Shown one piece after another: positions 34,675 to 42,280 of a stretch of DNA of 64,000 nt. Made by a program: the position numbers and the translations under genes. The DNA is from Streptomyces cellulosae (GTDB lineage: Bacteria > Actinomycetota > Actinomycetes > Streptomycetales > Streptomycetaceae): NCBI GenBank assembly GCA_014655195.1, contig BNBH01000018.1:1-64000 (forward strand). The letters are read 5' to 3'. The notes beneath the pieces are model-generated. The model saw only the letters and a list, made by a program, of their open reading frames with translations, did no database searches and was not told where the DNA came from. The first letter of the stretch is position 1, and each line of letters begins with the position of its first letter.

Positions 34675-36165
34675 ATGAACGACCACATCGAGCCCGGCGG
34701 CTCGGACGCGCACGACGCTGCGCACGAGCACGATCACGGGGCGTTGGGCGATGCCGAGTTCGCGGAGTTCATGGAGCTCGCCGCGGAGGAGGGCTTCGAC
34801 CTCGAGGACGTCGAGGGCGCCATCGAGGCGGCGGGCCACGGCCCGCTCCCGGTGCTCGCCGTCGTCGGCCGCCCCAATGTCGGCAAGTCGACCCTGGTGA
34901 ACCGGATCATCGGCCGCCGCGAGGCGGTCGTCGAGGACAAGCCGGGCGTCACCCGCGACCGGGTCACCTACGAGGCCGAGTGGGCGGGCCGCCGCTTCAA
35001 GGTCGTCGACACCGGCGGCTGGGAGCAGGACGTCCTCGGCATCGACGCCTCCGTCGCCGCCCAGGCCGAGTACGCCATCGACGCCGCCGACGCGGTCGTC
35101 TTCGTGGTGGACGCCAAGGTCGGCGCCACCGACACCGACGAGGCCGTCGTGCGGCTGCTGCGCAAGGCGGGCAAGCCGGTCGTGCTGTGCGCCAACAAGG
35201 TGGACGGCCCGAGCGGCGAGGCCGACGCGGCCTACCTGTGGTCCCTGGGCCTGGGCGAGCCGTACCCGGTCTCCGCGCTGCACGGCCGCGGCACCGGCGA
35301 CATGCTGGACCAGGTCCTCGAGGTGCTGCCCGAGGCGCCCGCGCAGACCTTCGGCACGGCCGTCGGCGGCCCCCGCCGCGTCGCCCTGATCGGCAGGCCG
35401 AACGTCGGCAAGTCCTCGCTGCTGAACAAGGTCGCGGGGGAGGAGCGGGTCGTCGTCAACGAACTCGCCGGCACCACCCGCGACCCGGTCGACGAGATGA
35501 TCGAACTGGGCGGCAAGACCTGGAAGTTCGTCGACACGGCGGGCATCCGCAAGCGGGTCCACCTCCAGCAGGGCGCCGACTACTACGCCTCGCTGCGCAC
35601 CGCCGCGGCCGTCGAGAAGGCGGAGGTGGCCGTCGTCCTCATCGACGCCGCCGAGTCCATCTCCGTGCAGGACCAGCGCATCGTCACCATGGCCGTGGAG
35701 GCGGGCCGCGCGCTCGTCCTCGCCTTCAACAAGTGGGACACCCTCGACGAGGAGCGCCGCTACTACCTGGAGCGGGAGATCGAGACGGAGCTCGGCCAGG
35801 TCGCCTGGGCGCCCCGGGTCAACGTCTCGGCGCGCACCGGCCGGCACATGGAGAGGCTGGTCCCGGCGATCGAGACGGCCCTCGCCGGCTGGGAGACCCG
35901 GGTCCCGACGGGCCGCCTGAACGCCTTCCTCGGCGAGCTGGTCGCCGCCCACCCGCACCCGGTGCGGGGCGGCAAGCAGCCGCGCATCCTGTTCGGCACC
36001 CAGGCGGGCACCAGGCCGCCGCGGTTCGTGCTGTTCGCCTCCGGCTTCATCGAGGCGGGCTACCGCCGCTTCATCGAGCGCCGGCTGCGCGAGGAGTTCG
36101 GCTTCGAGGGCACGCCGATCCACATCTCGGTGCGGGTGCGCGAGAAGCGCGGACGCAAGAAGTAG
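34675..36165 (+). CDS. der: Ribosome biogenesis GTPase Der (EngA)
   Basis: 496 residues, ATG 34675. Two tandem GTPase domains. The first has G1 'GRPNVGKST' at 65-73, G3 'DTGGWEQD' and G4 'NKVD'. The second has 'GRPNVGKSS' near residue 240, 'DTAGIRKR' and 'NKWD'. A C-terminal KH-like domain ends in a basic 'REKRGRKK'. Residues 1-57 are an acidic actinobacterial extension rich in His/Asp/Glu. Assists 50S subunit assembly. It ends at a strong terminator. Confidence 0.96.
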   Translation: MNDHIEPGGSDAHDAAHEHDHGALGDAEFAEFMELAAEEGFDLEDVEGAIEAAGHGPLPVLAVVGRPNVGKSTLVNRIIGRREAVVEDKPGVTRDRVTYEAEWAGRRFKVVDTGGWEQDVLGIDASVAAQAEYAIDAADAVVFVVDAKVGATDTDEAVVRLLRKAGKPVVLCANKVDGPSGEADAAYLWSLGLGEPYPVSALHGRGTGDMLDQVLEVLPEAPAQTFGTAVGGPRRVALIGRPNVGKSSLLNKVAGEERVVVNELAGTTRDPVDEMIELGGKTWKFVDTAGIRKRVHLQQGADYYASLRTAAAVEKAEVAVVLIDAAESISVQDQRIVTMAVEAGRALVLAFNKWDTLDEERRYYLEREIETELGQVAWAPRVNVSARTGRHMERLVPAIETALAGWETRVPTGRLNAFLGELVAAHPHPVRGGKQPRILFGTQAGTRPPRFVLFASGFIEAGYRRFIERRLREEFGFEGTPIHISVRVREKRGRKK

Positions 36166-36176
36166 CCGTCCATGAC

Positions 36177-36211
36177 GAAGGGGCGGTCCCGGTCACCGGG
36201 ACCGCCCCTTC
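36177..36211. terminator. Bidirectional terminator after der
   Basis: Perfect 16-bp inverted repeat (36177-36192 / 36196-36211), 3-nt loop, between the convergent stops at 36165 and 36222. Confidence 0.85.
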
Positions 36212-36221
36212 GCCGTGTCCG

Positions 36222-36593
36222 TCAGCCGCCGTTGCGGGGGGCCGGGGGCAGCCCGGCCGGCACATGGTGCATCCCGTTCGTCCCGCGGTGGACCGTGGCC
36301 ACCCGCTGCCACTGCGGCGGTTCCACGGCGGGCCGCAGGAAGGACGCCCCGAACGACCCGGGGTGGTCACGGTACGCGCCCGTACTGTGCGGGATGTTCC
36401 CGAAGGCGGTGAAGCCCCAGTCCTCCTCGCCGCTGCGGTCGCCCGGCAGCGTACGGAAGGACTTGACGTACTCGGCGTAGAGAGCGTCGTAGATCGGCGT
36501 GGCCGAGTGGCCGCTCCGGGAGTCCTGCGCCGGGCGCACGGGTGCGGGGACCGAGGCGAGGGACTGGCGGCGGGGAGCGTCATATGCGTGCAC
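36222..36593 (-). CDS. Conserved streptomycete hypothetical protein
   Basis: 123 residues from the GTG complementary to 36591-36593, placed 5 nt after TTGGAG; longer upstream frames lack an RBS. Pro-rich N-terminus ('HAYDAPRRQSLASVPAPV'), then 'ATPIYDALYAEYVKSFRTLP' and 'GFTAFGNIPHSTGAYR', and a Pro-rich end. No recognised domain, signal peptide or membrane span. It is the type of small conserved protein found next to der in Streptomyces as I recall; function unknown. Confidence 0.75.
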   Translation of the reverse strand: MHAYDAPRRQSLASVPAPVRPAQDSRSGHSATPIYDALYAEYVKSFRTLPGDRSGEEDWGFTAFGNIPHSTGAYRDHPGSFGASFLRPAVEPPQWQRVATVHRGTNGMHHVPAGLPPAPRNGG

Positions 36594-36683
36594 GTATCTC
36601 CAAACGACCCCGTGCCACAAGGGATGCGGCCCACGGCAAGTTTTCGCAGGCCGCACCCCGGATCCTTCGGAGCGCGCCGGGGC

Positions 36684-36745
36684 CTGAGCGCCCCTTCAGG
36701 GGCGCGGGGAACCGCGCGCCCAGCCCCCACGCACCGTCGGCCGAC
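36684..36745. repeat. Dispersed streptomycete intergenic repeat
   Basis: 'gcgccccttcaggggcgc' forms a 7-bp-arm hairpin (36688-36705), followed by 'ggggaaccgcgcgcccagcc'. This is the reverse-oriented form of the common 'gcgcagttccccgcgcccct' element that also occurs twice at 62024-62147. Non-coding. Confidence 0.75.
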
Positions 36746-36768
36746 CCACGACCGGAAGCGCCCCCGCC

Positions 36769-37641
36769 TCAGATCCCGGCCAGCGGCAACGCCGCAGCCA
36801 CCAACTTCCCGTTGGCCGCGGCCTTGTCCAGCGCGTCCCGCATCAGATCCTCACGGGGCTGCCGCCCGACGGACCCCACCGGCGCGGCGAACATCAGCAC
36901 CTGCTGATGCTTGTTCGCCGCCGCCCGCCACCCGTCGGTGACCTGCAGCGGCTGATGCGCCTGCCACCAGGCCACCGGACGGCCGCCGTTCGGGTTCGGC
37001 TGGAGCACGGCGTGCAGATGCCCCGCCGCGAGCAGCACCGACCACCCGTGCAGCACCGGCGGCACCGCGGACAGCTCGGTCAGCGGCATGAAGCCCTGCT
37101 CGATCAGCAGCGGCAGGAAGTCGTCGCCGGAGCCCAGCGTGCCGGGCCGGGCGATGGGAGCGGTCGGCTCGACCACCAGCGCCGGGTGCAGCTCGTTCTG
37201 GATCAGCACCAGCCCGCTCGTCACCCCCAGCACGGCCTGCTCGGGCACCAGGTGCGGAGGCTGCTGGGCCAGCGGCGCCTGCTGCTGCGGCTGCTGGAGG
37301 TGGTGCGGCGGGGGCGCCTGCTGGGTGTGCTGCGCCTGCGGAACCTGCTGCTGCGCCTCCCCGCCCACGGCGCCGATCGACCGCACGGCGCCCTGGAGCT
37401 GTTCCTCGGTGACCTGGACGACCTGCGACGGCAGGCAGGTGGCGTGGGCGAAGGCGAGCACGGCGGTCTCGTCCCCGATGAACAGGACGGTGCTGGTGCG
37501 CTCCTGCTCCGAGTCGCCCGGGGTGCGGCAGGAGGTGCAGTCGTAACTGCCCGGGGCGGACTCTCCGGCGAGCAGGCGGGCTGCTTCTTCGTCGCCGATC
37601 TCGGCGCGTACCTCGTCGCTGACGTCGAGCATGCGCGGCAC
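36769..37641 (-). CDS. Gln/Pro-linker hypothetical protein
   Basis: 290 residues from the GTG complementary to 37639-37641 (VPRMLDVSDEVRAEIG), with GGGAG 6 nt upstream. N-terminal domain ~1-100 contains 'YDCTSCRTPGDSEQERTS' (a CxxC pair) and 'AFAHATCLPSQVVQV'. A Gln/Pro/His-rich linker spans ~105-140. The C-terminal domain ~145-290 includes 'PVLHGWSVLLAAGHLHAVL'. No signal peptide or helix long enough to span the membrane. I do not recognise the family; the cysteines could bind a metal. The 545 bp upstream hold the promoter. Confidence 0.7.
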   Translation of the reverse strand: MPRMLDVSDEVRAEIGDEEAARLLAGESAPGSYDCTSCRTPGDSEQERTSTVLFIGDETAVLAFAHATCLPSQVVQVTEEQLQGAVRSIGAVGGEAQQQVPQAQHTQQAPPPHHLQQPQQQAPLAQQPPHLVPEQAVLGVTSGLVLIQNELHPALVVEPTAPIARPGTLGSGDDFLPLLIEQGFMPLTELSAVPPVLHGWSVLLAAGHLHAVLQPNPNGGRPVAWWQAHQPLQVTDGWRAAANKHQQVLMFAAPVGSVGRQPREDLMRDALDKAAANGKLVAAALPLAGI

Positions 37642-38186
37642 GGGTGGCTCCCTCGGGATGCGGTGCGTGGCGAGGCCGGGTGGCTCCCGGCCCGTGGTCC
37701 GGGTGGGTCCCCGGCTCATGAAGAAGACAACGGGCGATCTGTGGCGGGAGTCACGCCTTACGGCGAACGGAATCGAACCAACCAGCGCACAGAGTCACGG
37801 CAGGTGCGGAATCCGGCACTCAACGTCAACTCGCGTTGAGCGCAAGGGGTTTGACGGGGTGAGGTGCCTCACAGCCCACTGCCCGCCGTGGTCGACAAAT
37901 CCGGAAATCGCGCAATGAAATGGGTGGCCGGAAATCGCCGATACCCCGGGTAAGTCCCAACTGGCCAGGCATGACGGGCCGTTGGTTGATCTCCGCACCG
38001 GCGGCTCCTTACATTCCTCCGCCGTGTGCAACGAGCACCGCTCGGGTACGTCCGCCGGCCGCATTGCCGACGCTCCACCCTTCGTACGACCCCGACGGCG
38101 GACGGGGCGGCCGCGGCCCGCGTGTTCCATGACGCGCCGGGCGGCGTACCGCCAGGGGAAGCCCGGGTCCTCGGGGAAGGATCTCC
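37642..38186. other. Divergent intergenic region upstream of the rpf-like gene
   Basis: 545 bp between divergent starts. It contains two small inverted repeats, 'ctcaacg...cgttgag' near 37819-37840 and 'gtgaggtgcctcac' at 37859-37872, and a long GC-rich leader before the secreted transglycosylase. I looked for the c-di-AMP (ydaO) riboswitch known upstream of some streptomycete rpf genes and could not recognise its core motifs. Confidence 0.4.
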
Positions 38187-38819
38187 ATGTCCGCATGTGC
38201 CGACAACACCCGTCGTAACGCCCGCAGGGCCCGTCCGGGGGCCTTCCTGGCCGGCGCGGCCCTGCTCGCACCGCTCGGACTGCTCGCCGCCGCAGGTGGC
38301 GCCGCGGCCGCGGACGACGGGGTGTGGGACCGTATCGCCCAGTGCGAGAGCGGCGGCGACTGGCACATCGACACCGGCAACGGCTACTACGGCGGGCTCC
38401 AGTTCTCCGCCTCCACCTGGCGCGCCTTCGGCGGCACCGCGTACGCCCCGACGGCCGACCGCGCGAGCAAGGGCCGGCAGATCGAGATCGCCACCAAGGT
38501 CCAGCACGCCCAGGGCTGGAACGCCTGGCCCGTGTGCGGCGCCCGCGCGGGGGCGTCGGGACCCGCCCCCGCGGCGGACCCCGAGCCCGAGAAGAAGGCA
38601 GAGCGGAGGCCGGCCACGGCGCAGACGGCCCCCGCGCGCACCTCCGCCCGCCCGGACCGGAGCGCCTCCCGCGGCGACTGCACCGTACGCCCCGGTGACA
38701 CCCTGAGCGGGATCGCCGCCCGGCACGGGACGGACTGGCGGCGGCTGTACGCGGCCAACCGGGACGTCATCGGCGACGATCCCGACGTGATCGTGCCCGG
38801 GCAGCGGCTCGACATCTGA
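38187..38819 (+). CDS. Secreted Rpf-domain transglycosylase with LysM
   Basis: 210 residues; ATG 38187 with GGAAGGA upstream. Sec signal peptide with cleavage near 'GGAAAA-DD' (~42). Rpf domain ~43-120 with 'VWDRIAQCESGGDWHI', whose Glu is the catalytic lysozyme-like residue; 'YYGGLQFSASTWRAFGG' and paired Cys are also conserved. A Pro/Lys/Arg linker ~122-160 leads to a LysM domain ~162-210 ('CTVRPGDTLSGIAARHG') that binds peptidoglycan. Resuscitation-promoting-factor-type muralytic enzyme, acting on the wall during germination or growth. Confidence 0.92.
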   Translation: MSACADNTRRNARRARPGAFLAGAALLAPLGLLAAAGGAAAADDGVWDRIAQCESGGDWHIDTGNGYYGGLQFSASTWRAFGGTAYAPTADRASKGRQIEIATKVQHAQGWNAWPVCGARAGASGPAPAADPEPEKKAERRPATAQTAPARTSARPDRSASRGDCTVRPGDTLSGIAARHGTDWRRLYAANRDVIGDDPDVIVPGQRLDI

Positions 38820-38843
38820 GGCGCCCCCTTCGTCCGGGCGCCC

Positions 38844-38873
38844 AGGGTCCCTCCGGCCCTCCGGAGGGACCCT
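38844..38873 (+). terminator. Terminator after rpf-like gene
   Basis: Perfect 13-bp inverted repeat (38844-38856 / 38861-38873) with a 4-nt loop, 24 bp past the stop. Confidence 0.75.
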
Positions 38874-39217
38874 CGCCCGTCCGCCCGCCGGGGCGCGACG
38901 GCTCATGTGACGAAAATGCGCATTTCTTGTGCACATCTCTTTCACGGGCTGATCGTGTCCGCCCGGGAAAGTGCCAGGGAGGCGATCCCGAATACCTCAC
39001 GCGACACAATTCTTTCGGGGTTTGCCGGGGCGACGGCGAGGTGCTCAGGAATTCCTGTTGAATGACGGCGGACGGAGTACGGAACCGCTCTTTCGGGTGA
39101 CCGCCGCCCGTACGCCCCCGTCGTGATCCTGTGACACAAGTGTGACCGCGTCGGGTCCCGGGACCCGTCTTCAGGCACGCACTTCCCCGTTTCCGGGCCA
39201 GGGCATAGCGTGGCCGC
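38874..39217. other. Intergenic region upstream of the I78 inhibitor gene
   Basis: 344 bp, locally less GC-rich around 38910-39080. 'gtgacacaagtgtgac' near 39130-39147 is an imperfect inverted/direct repeat ~75 bp before the next start. No supportable gene. Confidence 0.35.
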
Positions 39218-39433
39218 ATGGCACCCATTCCGACACCCCCCACGGAACCCAGCGACAATCCGGACGCCTATGTCGGCCTCGCCGCCGACCGGGCCGAGCA
39301 CCTCGCGCGTGAGCGCGGCTGGTCCTCGGTACGGGCCCTGGCGCCGGGGACGATCGTCACCATGGAGTACCGCGTGGGCCGGCTGAACTTCGAGGTGAGG
39401 GACGGCCGGGTGGCGCGGGCCTGGAAGGGCTGA
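39218..39433 (+). CDS. Proteinase inhibitor I78 family protein
   Basis: 71 residues, ATG 39218; no evident Shine-Dalgarno, possibly leaderless. 'AYVGLAADRAEHLARERGW', 'APGTIVTMEYRVGRLNFEV' and the closing 'DGRVARAWKG' fit the I78 fold (potato-inhibitor-I-like). No signal peptide is visible, so the form made here is cytoplasmic. It is followed one base later by an unusually long hairpin. Confidence 0.8.
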   Translation: MAPIPTPPTEPSDNPDAYVGLAADRAEHLARERGWSSVRALAPGTIVTMEYRVGRLNFEVRDGRVARAWKG

Positions 39434-39488
39434 GACACGCGGACGGCCCCGGTCCTCGAGCAAGGAGGACCGGGGCCGTCCGCGTGTC
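39434..39488. terminator. Bidirectional terminator with a 24-bp perfect stem
   Basis: Arms 39434-39457 and 39465-39488 are perfectly complementary over 24 bp with a 7-nt loop, starting at the first base after the I78 stop and ending 10 bp before the convergent PAP2 stop. Confidence 0.9.
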
Positions 39489-39498
39489 CGGAGGCGCC

Positions 39499-40503
39499 TC
39501 AGGGGCGCGGCGCCGGGGTCGTCCCGCGCGGGTGGCGGTCGGTGTGCTGCGGGCGTCTGCTGCCCGCGGGCGTCACCGGGGAGCGCTCGGCGCGGCTGGT
39601 GTGCGGGCCGGGCGCGAGATAGACCGGTGAGCGGGCCGCGCGTCCGGCGGGAACCGTCTCGTGCACCGCGCCGGCGGCGTGCTCGGTGAGCGGACGGACG
39701 ACGACGGGACGGCCCGCGGGGGCGGGCACCCGCGCCTTGGTCCCGCGGCGGTCGCGCAGCCGGTCCCGCACGGCGAGGATCCGCGCCTCGGCCCGCGCGA
39801 TCAGCGGCTCGAACCAGGGCAGCGCCAGCAGGATCAGCAGGCCCGCGGCCCAGCCCAGCAGGACGTCGCTCAGCCAGTGGGTGCCGATGTAGACGGTGGA
39901 CAGCCCGACGCCCAGGGACGTCACGGCCGACAGTGCGGAAAGCCAGCGGCGGGCCCGCGGGGTGGAGGCCAGATAGGCCAGGATTCCCCAGGTCACCACG
40001 GCGTTCGCGGTGTGACCGCTCGGAAATATATCGCCGCCGAGCCACATCTCGTTCGAGCCGATCTCGGTCGCGTAGTGCGGTCCGAGCCGCCCCATGCCGT
40101 ACTTCGCGGCGCCCACCGTGATGTTGAGCAGCAGCAGGGAGACGCCGAGGGCGATCAGCGGACGCAGCGTGTGCTGCCGCCAGGAGCGCCAGCCCAGCCA
40201 GGCGGCGACCATCACGGCGGTGGGACCGCGCTGGCCGAGCACCACGTAGTAGTCGACGAAGGCGTGCAGCTCCGGCCACTGCTGGTAGGGGCGGAAGAAC
40301 ATGACCTGCCAGTCCAGCCGGACCAGCCAGGAGGTGGCCACCACGGCCCACACGATCGCCACGTAGAAGGCCAGGGTCGCGCCGAGGAGCACGATCCGGT
40401 GCCGGCTCATTCGCGGCATGCCGACGTGCGCCGGACGCTCCGGCTCACGGTCCAGCCTCGCGAACACCCGGTCCAGACGGGTGTGACTCCGTTCGGTACG
40501 CAC
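39499..40503 (-). CDS. PAP2-superfamily membrane phosphatase
   Basis: 334 residues from the GTG complementary to 40501-40503; no strong SD. About five or six membrane helices. The three-part PAP2 signature is 'KYGMGRLGP', 'FPSGHTANAVV' (catalytic His) and 'STVYIGTHWLSDVLLGW'. Residues ~245-334 are a Pro/Arg/Thr-rich cytoplasmic tail. Likely dephosphorylates a lipid phosphate such as undecaprenyl or phosphatidate phosphate. Confidence 0.9.
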   Translation of the reverse strand: MRTERSHTRLDRVFARLDREPERPAHVGMPRMSRHRIVLLGATLAFYVAIVWAVVATSWLVRLDWQVMFFRPYQQWPELHAFVDYYVVLGQRGPTAVMVAAWLGWRSWRQHTLRPLIALGVSLLLLNITVGAAKYGMGRLGPHYATEIGSNEMWLGGDIFPSGHTANAVVTWGILAYLASTPRARRWLSALSAVTSLGVGLSTVYIGTHWLSDVLLGWAAGLLILLALPWFEPLIARAEARILAVRDRLRDRRGTKARVPAPAGRPVVVRPLTEHAAGAVHETVPAGRAARSPVYLAPGPHTSRAERSPVTPAGSRRPQHTDRHPRGTTPAPRP

Positions 40504-40735
40504 CCAATCGACGTTACAGCGAGTGAGTGTGCCGACCCGACGATTCAGCGGCTTTGTGATGACGATGTGATGTGGCATTCCTCTCAGACGGGCCCTTTAT
40601 TTCCGGCGAATCCGAACCCCGGAGCGCAATTGTTTTGGGCATGTCGTACGCCCGGTTTATCGGCCGTACGAATTGGTTCACCCAGGGCTCGCGCGGAATT
40701 CCCGTGCCGCTCACCGGCCCGGCCGGGCGGCCAGG

Positions 40736-42016
40736 TCAGGGCGGCCCCGACCCGTTCAGCCAGAAGGCGCCGTACGCCGCGGACCCCGCCGCGACCGTCC
40801 CCAGACCCGCCGCGAGCAGGCGCGTCCGCGTCCGGGTCAGGGCCACGGCGAGCGGCAGGAGCAGCGGGAAGGCCGGCATCAGCAGCCGCGGCTTGGAACC
40901 GAAGTAGCTCGACGCGCACAGGGCGAGCGCGGTGACCGTGCCGGCGTAGACCAGCAGCGGGAGGGGCTGTCCCTGGCGTACGCACAGGACGCAGAGCCAC
41001 ACCACCAGGGCCACGCCCAGCACCAGCGCGGCCCCGGCGAGGGCCGACGGGAAGGACGTGAACCGTTCGGCGACGAACTGGGCGAAGGCGTAGCCGCCGT
41101 CGAAGCCGTTGCGCCAGCCGGCCTGCACGTCCAGGTAGCCCAGCGGACCGCCACCGGTCCGCTCGCCGACCCACAGGACGTACCCGGCCGCCCCGAGGGG
41201 CGCGAGCAGCATCCCTACCACCCGGCGCAGGCGCACTCCGGGGGCGTGCGGCGATGACGCGGCGCCGTCGGGTGCGCCCGTACGCGGGGCGCCGGGCGGG
41301 GGACCGGCGTGGCCGTCACCGCGCGCGCCGCCCGCCGGGGCCGTACCGCCGTCCCCCACGAAGGAGGAGCCGGAGCCCTCCTTCAGGATGGCGGCCACCC
41401 CGGCCGCCCAGACCGCCGCGACCACCGCGAGCCCCACCGGCCGGGTCAGCCCCGCCAGCCCCGCCAGCAGGCCCGCCGTCACCCAGCGCCCCGTGAGGAC
41501 CGCGTACAGCGCCCAGGCCGCCAGCGCCGTGAACAGCGACTCGCTGTACGCCATCGACTGCACGATCCCGACCGGCAGCACCGCCCACAGCAGCACCGCG
41601 CACACCCCGGCCCGCCGCCCGTACAGATGGTCGGCCACCGCGAAGATCCCCCAGGCCGCGGCCAGCGAGGCGAGCAGGCTCACCACGAACCCCCCGTCGG
41701 CGGCCGACAGCGGGGACACCGCCGCCGCCAGCCGCTCCAGCCACGGCAGCAGCGGGAAGAACGCCAGGTTGGAGTGCACGTCGCCGTGGGGAAGCCGCAC
41801 CTCGTAGCCGTACCCCAGCTCGGCGACCCTCGTGTACCAGAGGGAGTCCCAGCGGGCGGTCAGCAAGGTGTACGCGCTCTTGCCGCGCGCCTCGCTCCAC
41901 AGGGCCAGGACGACCAGGCCCAGGGCACGCACGGCGGCGTACCCGAGGAGCGCCGGGGCGGCCCGGCGAAGAGCTCCGGGGCGGACCGCGGCGGCACGCG
42001 TCTCGAGATCGTTCAC
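40736..42016 (-). CDS. PIG-V-like integral membrane mannosyltransferase
   Basis: 426 residues from the GTG complementary to 42014-42016. GT-C fold with ~9 membrane helices. Periplasmic loop 'LLTARWDSLWYTRVAELGYG' has the Asp and Trp/Tyr pattern of PIG-V/GT-C enzymes, and 'HSNLAFFPLLPWLERL' and 'AYSESLFTALAAWALYAVL' match the family. A Gly/Pro/Ala insert (~230-265) interrupts the fold. Uses a polyprenyl-phosphate sugar donor by family precedent. Divergent from the MFS gene. Confidence 0.85.
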   Translation of the reverse strand: MNDLETRAAAVRPGALRRAAPALLGYAAVRALGLVVLALWSEARGKSAYTLLTARWDSLWYTRVAELGYGYEVRLPHGDVHSNLAFFPLLPWLERLAAAVSPLSAADGGFVVSLLASLAAAWGIFAVADHLYGRRAGVCAVLLWAVLPVGIVQSMAYSESLFTALAAWALYAVLTGRWVTAGLLAGLAGLTRPVGLAVVAAVWAAGVAAILKEGSGSSFVGDGGTAPAGGARGDGHAGPPPGAPRTGAPDGAASSPHAPGVRLRRVVGMLLAPLGAAGYVLWVGERTGGGPLGYLDVQAGWRNGFDGGYAFAQFVAERFTSFPSALAGAALVLGVALVVWLCVLCVRQGQPLPLLVYAGTVTALALCASSYFGSKPRLLMPAFPLLLPLAVALTRTRTRLLAAGLGTVAAGSAAYGAFWLNGSGPP

Positions 42017-42280
42017 GCGCCGATTATCGACCCGGCCCGGAAGCGGCCCGCCCGCGACGGCCCGCGACCACCGTGGGAGACGTGGCGCACGCCACACCGA
42101 TAGGCCCCGGGGGTGAGAGGCCCGCCACTCGACCTCAGCCTTCCCTCGCGTACTCTGACGTGTCACTCGCCGTTCGCCGCGCGGGCCGGGGACGACCGCT
42201 CCTCTCCGGCCGAGGCACGGGGGAGTCCCCCACCCCGTGAGCCCGCGGCACCCGCGAGGGAACTTCTGGGAGGTACGTAC

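Noticed and set aside
37770..37850. Possible tRNA remnant ('gaatcgaacc' resembling a T-arm on the minus strand)
   Set aside because: The flanking bases cannot form the 5-bp T stem or an acceptor stem, and no anticodon arm is visible.
38026..38186. c-di-AMP (ydaO) riboswitch before the Rpf gene
   Set aside because: The characteristic conserved core segments could not be recognised by eye; only a vague 'ggggaagcc' similarity.
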